DNA from: Geobacter sp. UBA698 | Lineage (GTDB): Bacteria; Desulfobacterota; Desulfuromonadia; Geobacterales; Pseudopelobacteraceae | Direction of reading: 5' to 3' | Length of the DNA stretch: 37,269 bases | Assembly (NCBI GenBank): GCA_002298925.1 | Contig: DBMM01000144.1 | Span: 20,258-57,526, forward strand | Shown here: positions 30,925 to 37,269 of the stretch, in pieces | How the letters are laid out: each line of letters opens with the position of its first letter | Position numbering within the stretch: the first letter of the stretch is position 1 | Notes under the pieces: model-generated | Database searches by the model: none | Told to the model about the DNA's origin: nothing | The model's input: only the letters and a program-made list of their open reading frames with translations | Translations under genes and position numbers: made by a program

Positions 30925-32418
30925 GTGAGAAAGTTCATATCATCTGTTGCCATCATGGCATGCTGCATGACGAACGTTTTTGCTTCTGAACAGCCGGTCA
31001 GGCTTTCCCTGGCTGATGCTATCCGGATGGCGGCCGAGAAAAACCTGGACGTGCGAGCTGAGCTGTATAACCCGGCCCAGTTTGAGGCGGACATCAGAAG
31101 AAATTATTCAATTTATGATCCACTCCTAACAATGGATACAAATTACACGAACTCTACAACACAGGTTGCAAATTCGTTTCTTACCGGGAGTAGCAAGAGT
31201 GAGGTGAATACTCTGAATGCCAATGCTGGGATCGCTTACTCGTATTGGACGGGTGGAAACATTGCTCTCAATTTCAATAATGCTTACACGGAAACAAATT
31301 CATCACGATCATTGAGCAATTACTGGCAGTCAAGTCTCGGTGTTACGCTGAGTCAGCCGTTGCTTAAAAACTTTGGACAGGAAAATACCGAAGTCAATAT
31401 CAGGGTTTCCCGTCTTTCAAAATTTGCCTCGCTGGAACGCTTCAACAGCAAGCTGCTGGATGTTGTTGCCCAGACCAGGAATGAGTATTTCAAGCTTTAC
31501 AACCTGCGGGAACAGCTGGAGGTCAAGAAGGTCTCTCTGGCACTGGCTCGCAAGATCCTTGCTGAAACCAAAGCCAGGGTTGCGGCCGGAGTGCTTCCAG
31601 CCATGGAAATACTTAATGCAGAATTCGGTGCTGTTTCCCGTGAAAAGGACCTGATTGACGCAGAAAAGGCGGTCATTGACCAGGTTGATGTACTCCGTTT
31701 GCTGCTGCAACTGGAGGGGGCAGGGGACATAGTAACCAGCGATCTCCCCCGGAAGGACAGTTATCAGGTCAGCGAAAGCGAATCCCTCAAGCACGCCTTG
31801 AACCGCCCCGATATCAAGGAACAGAAACGTAGCCTGGAAATTGCCGAATTGCAGACCCGTGTATTCAACAATCGGATCAAGCCGGATCTTGCATTGATAG
31901 CAGGTGCATCGCTGACCGGTCTTGACCGGTCATATTCCCGCAACCTGGAAAAGGTCGGGTCTTTCGATAGCCCGGTCTGGAACATCGGACTCAATTTGTC
32001 CTACCCGCTTGGCAACAATGCCGCCGAGAATGATTACCGCAAAAGCAGGCTCAAAACAGAACAGACCGCTTTGCAGATCAGAAGCCTTGAGGAAAGCGTT
32101 GCAAATGACGTGAAGAACGCCATTCGCACCATCGGCAGCAGCTACAAGCAGATCGAGGTGACCGAGCGGGGCAGGGCTTTTGCCGAGGAGCGGCTGCGCG
32201 CCTTTGTTCGCAAGAATGAAGTCGGGTTGGCAACAACCAAGGACGTGCTGGATGTGGAAAATGATCTGGCAACAGCCAAGAGCAACCAGATCACGGCGGT
32301 TGTAAGCTACGCCAATGCCGTTACCCGCCTGTGGCAGGTGACCGGAGAACTGCTTGAAAGGGAAGGCATCCGGGTCGTCGAAGGTGATGCGGACAAGCTT
32401 TACACTAATATTCGCTGA
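30925..32418 (+). CDS. TolC-family outer membrane efflux protein
   Basis: A 497-residue outer-membrane channel of the TolC/OEP family. A signal peptide (about 1-21, I-M-A-C-C-M-T-N-V-F-A then S) is followed by two OEP repeats (about 28-235 and 250-470) with the long helical barrel segments (L-R-E-Q-L-E-V-K-K-V-S-L-A-L-A-R-K, L-R-A-F-V-R-K-N-E-V-G-L-A-T-T-K-D-V-L-D-V-E-N-D-L). Beta-strand parts are Asn/Thr/Ser-rich (Y-T-N-S-T-T-Q-V). GTG 30925 has GAAAGGAA upstream. No inner-membrane pump or adaptor gene is next to it, and it overlaps mqnA by one base, so the substrate is unknown. Confidence 0.9.
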   Translation: MRKFISSVAIMACCMTNVFASEQPVRLSLADAIRMAAEKNLDVRAELYNPAQFEADIRRNYSIYDPLLTMDTNYTNSTTQVANSFLTGSSKSEVNTLNANAGIAYSYWTGGNIALNFNNAYTETNSSRSLSNYWQSSLGVTLSQPLLKNFGQENTEVNIRVSRLSKFASLERFNSKLLDVVAQTRNEYFKLYNLREQLEVKKVSLALARKILAETKARVAAGVLPAMEILNAEFGAVSREKDLIDAEKAVIDQVDVLRLLLQLEGAGDIVTSDLPRKDSYQVSESESLKHALNRPDIKEQKRSLEIAELQTRVFNNRIKPDLALIAGASLTGLDRSYSRNLEKVGSFDSPVWNIGLNLSYPLGNNAAENDYRKSRLKTEQTALQIRSLEESVANDVKNAIRTIGSSYKQIEVTERGRAFAEERLRAFVRKNEVGLATTKDVLDVENDLATAKSNQITAVVSYANAVTRLWQVTGELLEREGIRVVEGDADKLYTNIR

Positions 32419-33248
32419 TGCTGAGAATCGGTCGTATTCAATATGCCAACTGCACCCCCATTTTTCAGGCCTTGGGCGAACTGAACCTGTCCGGGGATGA
32501 CTATCAGTTTGTGGGAGGAGTGCCAGCCTATCTTAACGGTCGCTTGGCGGATGGTCAAATAGACGTTTGCCCCTCTTCTTCGATCGAGTATGCCTACCAT
32601 TCTGAGCGCTACCTGATCATTCCGGATCTTTCCATCAGCAGCTGCGGGCCGGTTGAGAGCGTGCTCCTGTTTTCGGCTGTTCCCATTGAAAAACTGGATG
32701 GCAAAACCGTGCAGCTCAGCTCCGAATCGGCCACCTCAGTAAATTTGCTGAAGATTTTGCTTAAATTGCGTTTTGGCTGTGAATGTGCCTTTCGCGTCAC
32801 CAGTCTGAATCTGGAAAGCGCCCTTGAGCAGACCCCGGCGCTGCTGCTGATCGGAGACCCGGCCTTGAGGGCGGTTCTGAGCAAACCTCAGCTATATGTC
32901 TATGACCTGGGTGAGATCTGGTACCAGTGGACCGGCAAGCCGTTTGTATTTGCGCTCTGGCTTGCTTCCAGGGAAGCCGCCTTACGGGAGTGTGCGGGCA
33001 TGTTCGATTTCGTCAGGCACCTTCGGCTGGCAAAACAGTACGCCCTGCAGCATCTGGAACAAATTGCCGATACTTCGCCGGATGCCGTCTGGATGGGGCG
33101 CGAGCGGCTTTTGTCCTACTGGAGACACAGCATTTCATACGATCTGACAGAGGATCACCTTGACGGGTTAAGGCGTTTCTTCAGGCATGCGGCTGAGTTG
33201 GGGCTGATCGACGCAGCACCGGAACTGGCTATGCTGAAGGAGGGGTAG
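32418..33248 (+). CDS. mqnA: Chorismate dehydratase MqnA (futalosine menaquinone pathway)
   Basis: A 276-residue enzyme with a periplasmic-binding-protein-like fold that dehydrates chorismate to 3-enolpyruvylbenzoate, the entry to futalosine-route menaquinone synthesis. Family features are R-I-G-R-I-Q-Y-A-N-C-T-P-I, G-V-P-A-Y-L-N-G-R-L-A-D-G-Q-I-D-V-C-P-S-S-S-I-E, S-E-S-A-T-S-V-N-L-L and L-G-E-I-W-Y-Q-W-T-G-K-P-F-V-F-A. The start overlaps the TolC stop (TGATG). It draws on chorismate made by the enzymes of the aro operon just upstream. Confidence 0.9.
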   Translation: MLRIGRIQYANCTPIFQALGELNLSGDDYQFVGGVPAYLNGRLADGQIDVCPSSSIEYAYHSERYLIIPDLSISSCGPVESVLLFSAVPIEKLDGKTVQLSSESATSVNLLKILLKLRFGCECAFRVTSLNLESALEQTPALLLIGDPALRAVLSKPQLYVYDLGEIWYQWTGKPFVFALWLASREAALRECAGMFDFVRHLRLAKQYALQHLEQIADTSPDAVWMGRERLLSYWRHSISYDLTEDHLDGLRRFFRHAAELGLIDAAPELAMLKEG

Positions 33249-33288
33249 GGGGGCGGGAGCTTTCTTTTAGTAGTTATGGCTACTGCGG

Positions 33289-33741
33289 TCAGGGCAGTCT
33301 TGTCTTTTTCTGGCGGATGTAGTCCTTGAGGATGTCGGCGTGATCAAAACAGAGCAACTCTGGCAGGTTGTCCAGGGAGAAGATGGCCAGACTGGCGGCA
33401 TCATCCGCTGCCTTGGGTGCTCCTTCGCCAGTTGCCGAATAAACCGTTGAAATTGTATGCATGCGTGCATCGCGCTTCGGGTCCGAATAGCAGCCCACCA
33501 GTCTCAGGTTTGAAATCTCCAGCGATGTTTCTTCCAAGGCTTCCCGCTTTGCAGCATTTTCAAGGCTCTCTCCATAATCCACAAAACCACCCGGCAGTGC
33601 CCAGCCGTAGGGCGGGTTTTTGCGCTCGATCAGCACGATGCCACCGTTGATTTCGATGATGATGTCTACCGTGGGAAAGGGGTTGCGGTAGTTTTTTACC
33701 ACAGCGCCGCATGAACGGCAGTTGAGAGTGTCGTAGGGCAT
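33289..33741 (-). CDS. Nudix hydrolase
   Basis: A 150-residue enzyme that hydrolyses nucleoside diphosphates linked to another group. The Nudix box lies at about 51-73: G-G-F-V-D-Y-G-E-S-L-E-N, then R-E-A-L-E-E-T-S-L-E. The usual Gly after E-E-x is Ser. The N-terminus has C-R-S-C, a half zinc ribbon as in NudC-like or ADP-ribose hydrolases, and W-A-L-P-G-G-F before the box. The start has CGAGGTGAGCC upstream. It lies downstream of the PxxKW gene, beyond a strong terminator, so it is probably transcribed separately. Substrate not predictable. Confidence 0.9.
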   Translation of the reverse strand: MPYDTLNCRSCGAVVKNYRNPFPTVDIIIEINGGIVLIERKNPPYGWALPGGFVDYGESLENAAKREALEETSLEISNLRLVGCYSDPKRDARMHTISTVYSATGEGAPKAADDAASLAIFSLDNLPELLCFDHADILKDYIRQKKTRLP

Positions 33742-33759
33742 GGCTCACCTCGTAGGCAT

Positions 33760-33788
33760 AAAAAAAAGGGGGGATGGTCTCCCCCCTT
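33760..33788 (-). terminator. Intrinsic terminator of the PxxKW gene
   Basis: On the minus strand AAGGGGGGA (33788-33780 side) pairs with TCCCCCCTT over a 5-base loop and is followed by T8 (A-run at 33760-33767 on the plus strand). Confidence 0.85.
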
Positions 33789-33812
33789 GCTTTGACAGGC
33801 TGTTGTTGCGGT

Positions 33813-34106
33813 TTATTTCTTTTTCTTGGCGCCGGAAGCCTTCTTGGACGCCTTGAGCGGGTTCATCTTGGTGTCTTCGACCTTGATCTCGATCTTGACG
33901 TGTGAGGCGAAGTTGCAGATTCCGTTGCTCCATTTTTTTACTGGGGCGGGATAGGCGTTGCATACTTGACCGATGGTGCCGGTAACAATGCGGTCACATC
34001 CCTCACAATTTTCTACGATCGTCTGGCATGAGCCATTCGTAAAAATACAACCCTGCTTTCCCCAAAAGGTACACTCGATACCTGGAAGTACTGTCTGACA
34101 CTGCAT
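33813..34106 (-). CDS. PxxKW family cysteine-rich protein
   Basis: A 97-residue protein with nine Cys (M-Q-C-Q, I-E-C-T-F, G-C-I-F, S-C-Q-T-I, N-C-E-G-C, V-C-N-A-Y, G-I-C-N-F) and the naming motif P-A-P-V-K-K-W. It ends in a Lys/Ala-rich tail. The family is known from sulphate- and metal-reducing Deltaproteobacteria, function unknown; the Cys spacing suggests a metal or Fe-S site. The start at 34106 follows CAGGAGGAAGAAGC; a longer frame upstream lacks a site. A terminator follows. Confidence 0.82.
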   Translation of the reverse strand: MQCQTVLPGIECTFWGKQGCIFTNGSCQTIVENCEGCDRIVTGTIGQVCNAYPAPVKKWSNGICNFASHVKIEIKVEDTKMNPLKASKKASGAKKKK

Positions 34107-34145
34107 GCTTCTTCCTCCTGAAAAATGTGCTAAACTGAAAGTTAA

Positions 34146-34174
34146 ATGTAACAAGTATGGGCTAAAAAAGTCAA
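34146..34174 (-). promoter_or_regulatory. Promoter of the PxxKW gene
   Basis: On the minus strand TTGACT (34174-34169), 17-base spacer, TTACAT (34151-34146); the gene starts 40 bases further on. Confidence 0.55.
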
Positions 34175-34208
34175 CAGGAAAAATCCTTTATTTATACGGC
34201 TGTTTGAC

Positions 34209-34237
34209 TTGACTGGCGGGCATTACTGTACTAATCT
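34209..34237 (+). promoter_or_regulatory. Promoter upstream of phosphohexomutase pseudogene and nifU
   Basis: TTGACT (34209-34214), 17-base spacer, TAATCT (34232-34237). No other promoter is evident before nifU, so this one probably drives nifUS through the pseudogene. A perfect 7-bp hairpin (TGGGGGC-GAA-GCCCCCA, 34271-34287) lies in the leader. Confidence 0.5.
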
Positions 34238-34269
34238 AATACGACTAAAGCTGTCTTATATTCACGAGG

Positions 34270-34659
34270 ATGGGGGCGAAGCCCCCAATAGACTTCGGAA
34301 TGTCCAACTGGCACGGTTTTCTCTGCGAAGATTTTACCTTCGAGAACGTCAGGGTCGTGATTCAGGCTATTGCAGATCACCTTGCCGGTTTATCACCCGC
34401 CGCGTCAATATCAAGCTGTAGCCGGAACTGGAAAATGCCTGAGCCGCCAAAAAACAATGCCGTGCCGGGGGAGATTGACGGGACAAAGGTCAAGGAAATC
34501 ATCCGGATTGACGGAACCAAGCTGCTGATGCAGGATGGCAGCTGGATGCAGTTCCGCAAGTCGGCAACTTAACCGGTTGTAAGATTATATGGCGAAGCGG
34601 CCAATGATGCCTGCCTGTCACAGGTGCTGGAAGCGGGACGAAAATTTATTTTAAACTAA
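34270..34659 (+). pseudogene. Phosphoglucomutase/phosphomannomutase gene, collapsed by deletion
   Basis: The frame begins with I-D-F-G-M-S-N-W-H-G-F (family: F-G-T-D-G-W-R-G) and E-D-F-T-F-E-N-V-R-V-V, then A-I-A-D-H-L-A-G-L-S, the N-terminus of a phosphohexomutase. After about 30 unrelated residues it continues with V-K-E-I-I-R-I-D-G-T-K-L-L and D-G-S-W-M-Q-F-R-K-S-A-T, then a TAA at 34570-34572 where the family has Glu in S-G-T-E-P. Past the stop the same frame still reads P-V-V-R-L-Y-G-E-A and A-G-R-K-F-I-L to TAA 34657-34659. The central 350 or so residues, with the phosphoserine and metal loops, are missing. It is a clear relic, 21 bases before nifU. Confidence 0.85.
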
Positions 34660-34680
34660 AAAATACGGAGGAAGCAACTC

Positions 34681-35553
34681 ATGTGGGATTATACGCCGAT
34701 CGTCAAGGACCATTTTTTGAACCCGCGCAACGTCGGGGACATACCCGATGCGGATGCGGTCGGGGAAGTCGGCAGCCTGGCTTGCGGAGACGCGCTCAAG
34801 CTGTACCTCAAACTGGATGAGAACAAGGATAAAATCGTTGACGCCAAGTTCCAGACCTTTGGCTGCGCCAGTGCCATAGCATCCTCGTCGGCCCTGACCG
34901 AGATGGTCAAGGGCAAAAGCCTGGACGAGGCACTGGCCATCAGCAACCAGGATATCGCCGATTTTCTGGGCGGCCTGCCTGAAGAGAAGATGCACTGCTC
35001 GGTGATGGGACAGGAAGCGCTGGAAGTGGCTATTGCCAAATACAGGGGCCATGAGGCTCCGGTGCATGCCCATGACCATGACCATGGTCCGGCCTATCCT
35101 GACCAGGAGGGGACCGTTGTCTGCAAATGTTTCGGCATTACCGATCTGTTCCTCAAGAAGGTGATTGAGACCAACAAGCTGACCACAGCCGAACAGGTGA
35201 CCCATTTTACCAAGGCTGGCGGCGGGTGCGGCGGCTGTATTCCCAAAATCAAGGAACTGATTGCCGAGGTGATGGGGCAACAGTCCGAAGAACCGCGCAA
35301 GCGCCCTGAAAAGCTCTCCAACCTGAAGAAGATGCAGATGATCCAGGAAGTGCTGGAAAAGGATATCCGCCCCCTGCTGTGGGCCGACGGCGGCGACCTG
35401 GAGTTGGTCGACATCGACGGTGCCAAGGTGCAGGTTGCTTTCCGCAAGGCCTGTGCCGGTTGCGCCTCATCCGGATATACCGCCCGCATGGTCGAGCAGA
35501 AGCTTCGCGAGCTGGTAGCCGAGGACATCGTGGTTGAGGAGGTTGCCGGGTGA
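34681..35553 (+). CDS. nifU: Fe-S cluster assembly scaffold NifU
   Basis: A 290-residue modular scaffold. The IscU-like N domain has C35, C62 and C106 (S-L-A-C-G-D, F-G-C-A-S-A, M-H-C-S-V-M-G). The central [2Fe-2S] domain has C148, C150, C183 and C186 (V-V-C-K-C-F-G, G-G-C-G-G-C). The C-terminal Nfu domain has C258 and C261 (C-A-G-C-A-S-S-G-Y-T). A His/Asp-rich linker (H-A-H-D-H-D-H-G) joins the first two and could bind metal. In Geobacter-type bacteria NifU/NifS serve general Fe-S assembly, and no nitrogenase genes are nearby. Its stop overlaps nifS. Confidence 0.95.
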   Translation: MWDYTPIVKDHFLNPRNVGDIPDADAVGEVGSLACGDALKLYLKLDENKDKIVDAKFQTFGCASAIASSSALTEMVKGKSLDEALAISNQDIADFLGGLPEEKMHCSVMGQEALEVAIAKYRGHEAPVHAHDHDHGPAYPDQEGTVVCKCFGITDLFLKKVIETNKLTTAEQVTHFTKAGGGCGGCIPKIKELIAEVMGQQSEEPRKRPEKLSNLKKMQMIQEVLEKDIRPLLWADGGDLELVDIDGAKVQVAFRKACAGCASSGYTARMVEQKLRELVAEDIVVEEVAG

Positions 35554-36725
35554 AAGAGATCTATCTGGACAATAACGCCACTACCAAGGTGGATGAAGCG
35601 GTTTTTGAGGAGATGCGCCCCTACTTCTGCGAACTCTACGGCAACCCGAGCTCCATGCACTTCTTCGGCGGTCAGGTTCAGGGCAAGGTCACCGAGGCGC
35701 GCAACCGAGTGGCTGCCCTCTTGGGGGCTTCTCCGGACGAGATCATCTTCACCGCCTGTGGCACGGAAAGCGATAATGCCGCCATCCGCTCGGCCCTGGA
35801 GATTCTTCCGGAACGACGCCATGTTATCACCTCGCGCGTTGAGCATCCCGCAGTGCTGACCCAGTGTCGTAACCTGACCCAGAAGGGCTATCGCGTCACC
35901 GAGATCGGCGTGGACGAGGCCGGCCGGCTGGACATGGCAGAGCTGAAGGCTGCTGTGGATGATGATACCGCCATCGTTTCACTGATGTGGGCCAATAACG
36001 AGACCGGCGTGATATTCCCGGTTGAGGAGGCGGCGGCCATCGCCAAGGCCAAAGGCGCGCTGTTCCACACCGATGCCGTACAGGCGGTCGGAAAGATTCC
36101 GATCAATATGGACAACTCCGTTATTGACATGTTGTCCCTTTCCGGCCACAAGCTGCATGCCCCCAAGGGGATCGGCGTACTCTACCTTCGGCGCGGCACC
36201 CCGTTCCGCCCATTTCTGGTGGGTGGACATCAGGAAAAAAGCCGCCGGGCCGGAACGGAGAATGCCGCTGCCATCATTGCCCTGGGCAAGGCCTGTGAAT
36301 TGGCGCAGAACTTCATGGAGCAGGAAAATACCCAGGTCAAGGCCATGCGTGATAGGCTGCAGGACTCGCTGATGGCGTCCATACCCCATGCCCGCATCAA
36401 CGGCGGCGGGGCCGAGCGCCTGCCCAACACCGCCTCGATCGCCTTCGAGTTTGTAGAAGGGGAGTCGATTTTGCTGTACCTTTCGGAATTGGGAGTCTGT
36501 GCCTCCTCGGGCAGTGCCTGTACCTCCGGTTCTCTGGAGCCGTCCCACGTGCTGCGCGCCATGGGGGTGCCGTTCACCTGTGCCCACGGTTCCATCCGTT
36601 TTTCACTTTCGCGTTATACCACTGACGAAGAGATCGACCTCGTCATCCGTGAACTGCCGTCGATTGTCGAGCGGTTGCGTCTGATGTCTCCCTTTGGCAG
36701 GGAGTTCCTCAAGGGCAAGGCTTAG
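35550..36725 (+). CDS. nifS: Cysteine desulfurase NifS
   Basis: A 391-residue PLP enzyme that takes sulphur from cysteine and hands it to NifU. Start: E-I-Y-L-D-N-N-A-T-T-K-V-D. The PLP Lys is K201 in S-L-S-G-H-K-L-H-A-P-K-G, with His in R-V-E-H-P-A-V-L and H-T-D-A-V-Q-A-V-G-K. The persulphide Cys is C324 in S-S-G-S-A-C-T-S-G-S-L-E-P-S-H-V-L. The GTG start overlaps the nifU TGA and has GAGGAGG 8 bases upstream. Length and loop are of group I (NifS/IscS). Confidence 0.95.
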   Translation: MKEIYLDNNATTKVDEAVFEEMRPYFCELYGNPSSMHFFGGQVQGKVTEARNRVAALLGASPDEIIFTACGTESDNAAIRSALEILPERRHVITSRVEHPAVLTQCRNLTQKGYRVTEIGVDEAGRLDMAELKAAVDDDTAIVSLMWANNETGVIFPVEEAAAIAKAKGALFHTDAVQAVGKIPINMDNSVIDMLSLSGHKLHAPKGIGVLYLRRGTPFRPFLVGGHQEKSRRAGTENAAAIIALGKACELAQNFMEQENTQVKAMRDRLQDSLMASIPHARINGGGAERLPNTASIAFEFVEGESILLYLSELGVCASSGSACTSGSLEPSHVLRAMGVPFTCAHGSIRFSLSRYTTDEEIDLVIRELPSIVERLRLMSPFGREFLKGKA

Positions 36726-36755
36726 CAGGGAGCTGCTATTGATAGGCAGGAAAAC

Positions 36756-36786
36756 AGGGGCGTCCGGATGGTCGCCCTTTGTTTTT
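36756..36786 (+). terminator. Probable terminator after nifS
   Basis: AGGGGCG (36756-36762) pairs with CGCCCTT (36773-36779; one G-T pair) over a 10-base loop, followed by TGTTTTT. Confidence 0.55.
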
Positions 36787-36858
36787 ACTGGAGAAACCGT
36801 TAAAATGCGTTAAAATGCCTGCAGCCGCAATCAGTCACACTGGAGGGAGCCGCTAATC

Positions 36859-37269
36859 ATGGAAATCAAAGTGCCGGATGTTGGTGAATCAGTGCATGAG
36901 GCATTACTGGCCAAGTGGTTTAAACATAACGGAGATGCCGTCCGTAAAGACGACCTGCTCTGCGAACTTGAAACCGACAAGATCACGCTTGATCTCAATG
37001 CGGATCAGGACGGCATCCTGACGGTTCAGGTGGCGGAGGGGCAGACGATCAAGATCGGCACGGTGATCGGGACCATCAGCGACCGCTCCGGTGAGGTTCA
37101 GCCTCCGCAGCCAGCCGCAGCGGCTGCCAACAGTTATCCGGTGCACCTCGAGCAGGAGATCAGGGCCGCGGTCTCCACACCGGCAGCGCGGCGCGAAATG
37201 CGGGAAGGGGGCATCGCTCCCGACTCAGTCACCGGAACAGGGAAGGGGGGCAGGATTACGCTGGATGAC
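36859..37269 (+). CDS. sucB: 2-oxoacid dehydrogenase E2 (probably 2-oxoglutarate), 5' part
   Basis: 137 codons to the window edge, no stop. The lipoyl domain (about 1-77) starts M-E-I-K-V-P-D-V-G-E-S-V-H-E-A, with the lipoylated Lys in E-L-E-T-D-K-I-T-L. A short Ala/Pro linker leads into the E1/E3-binding domain (S-T-P-A-A-R-R-E-M-R-E-G-G-I, then T-G-T-G-K-G-G-R-I-T). The G-E-S-V lipoyl start is the SucB/OdhB type rather than pyruvate dehydrogenase E2. The catalytic acyltransferase domain lies outside. GGAGGGA precedes the ATG. Confidence 0.88.
   Translation, partial: MEIKVPDVGESVHEALLAKWFKHNGDAVRKDDLLCELETDKITLDLNADQDGILTVQVAEGQTIKIGTVIGTISDRSGEVQPPQPAAAAANSYPVHLEQEIRAAVSTPAARREMREGGIAPDSVTGTGKGGRITLDD

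Overview
The window looks like a chromosomal segment of a Geobacter-type bacterium (Desulfuromonadia/Geobacterales, the Geobacter/Pelobacter propionicus group). The evidence is a c-type cytochrome, NifU/NifS as a general Fe-S pair, MqnA of futalosine-type menaquinone synthesis, an aro operon carrying TPR and roadblock genes, PxxKW and GSU3473-like small proteins, and strong GGAGG ribosome binding sites. This placement is inferred from gene content; there is no rRNA or other phylogenetic marker in the window.

Region 1 (1-1.4 kb) holds the end of a cytochrome c and an aldo/keto reductase. Region 2 (about 1.4-12.5 kb) is a protein-quality-control island. It contains five intact small heat-shock proteins, a coiled-coil stress protein, the heat-shock sigma factor rpoH behind a sigma70 promoter with a near-perfect CIRCE operator, a CbpA/CbpM co-chaperone pair, a PsiE-like membrane protein followed directly by an HtrA/DegP-type protease, several small Cys- or coiled-coil proteins, and a zinc-ribbon thioredoxin. 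The psiE-degP order together with sHsp and thioredoxin genes recalls the transmissible locus of stress tolerance (LHR/TLPQC), but here it is built around rpoH and lacks visible ClpK/ClpG. The island is partly decayed: a 5' remnant of an hsp20 gene, a 5' remnant of groES, and in-frame amber codons in the psiE-like gene and in a conserved membrane/Cys protein. By contrast, the in-frame TGA in the thioredoxin replaces exactly the first active-site Cys and is followed by a bacterial-SECIS-like hairpin, so it is best read as a selenocysteine codon.

Region 3 (12.5-20.2 kb, minus strand) holds an overlapping signalling cassette (GAF histidine kinase, Rcp1-type response regulator, receiver-SpoIIE phosphatase), a PQQ-type sugar dehydrogenase, a paralogous elongation factor G and a DJ-1/PfpI protein. 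Region 4 (20.4-33.2 kb, plus strand) holds polyphosphate kinase with an unusual Lys-rich N-terminal extension, then a long tightly packed run: aroC-aroK-aroB, a TPR protein, a roadblock/LC7 protein, aroQ, an M24 peptidase, accB-accC and gcvH, ended by a strong terminator; then a TolC-family protein overlapping mqnA. The shikimate genes make chorismate, which MqnA uses for menaquinone. A terminator-like hairpin whose 3' arm carries the aroC ribosome binding site precedes the run.

Region 5 (33.2-37.3 kb) holds a Nudix hydrolase and a PxxKW Cys-rich protein on the minus strand, then on the plus strand a collapsed phosphohexomutase pseudogene that retains a good promoter, nifU-nifS, and the start of sucB. 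No tRNA, rRNA, CRISPR array, integrase or insertion sequence was seen.
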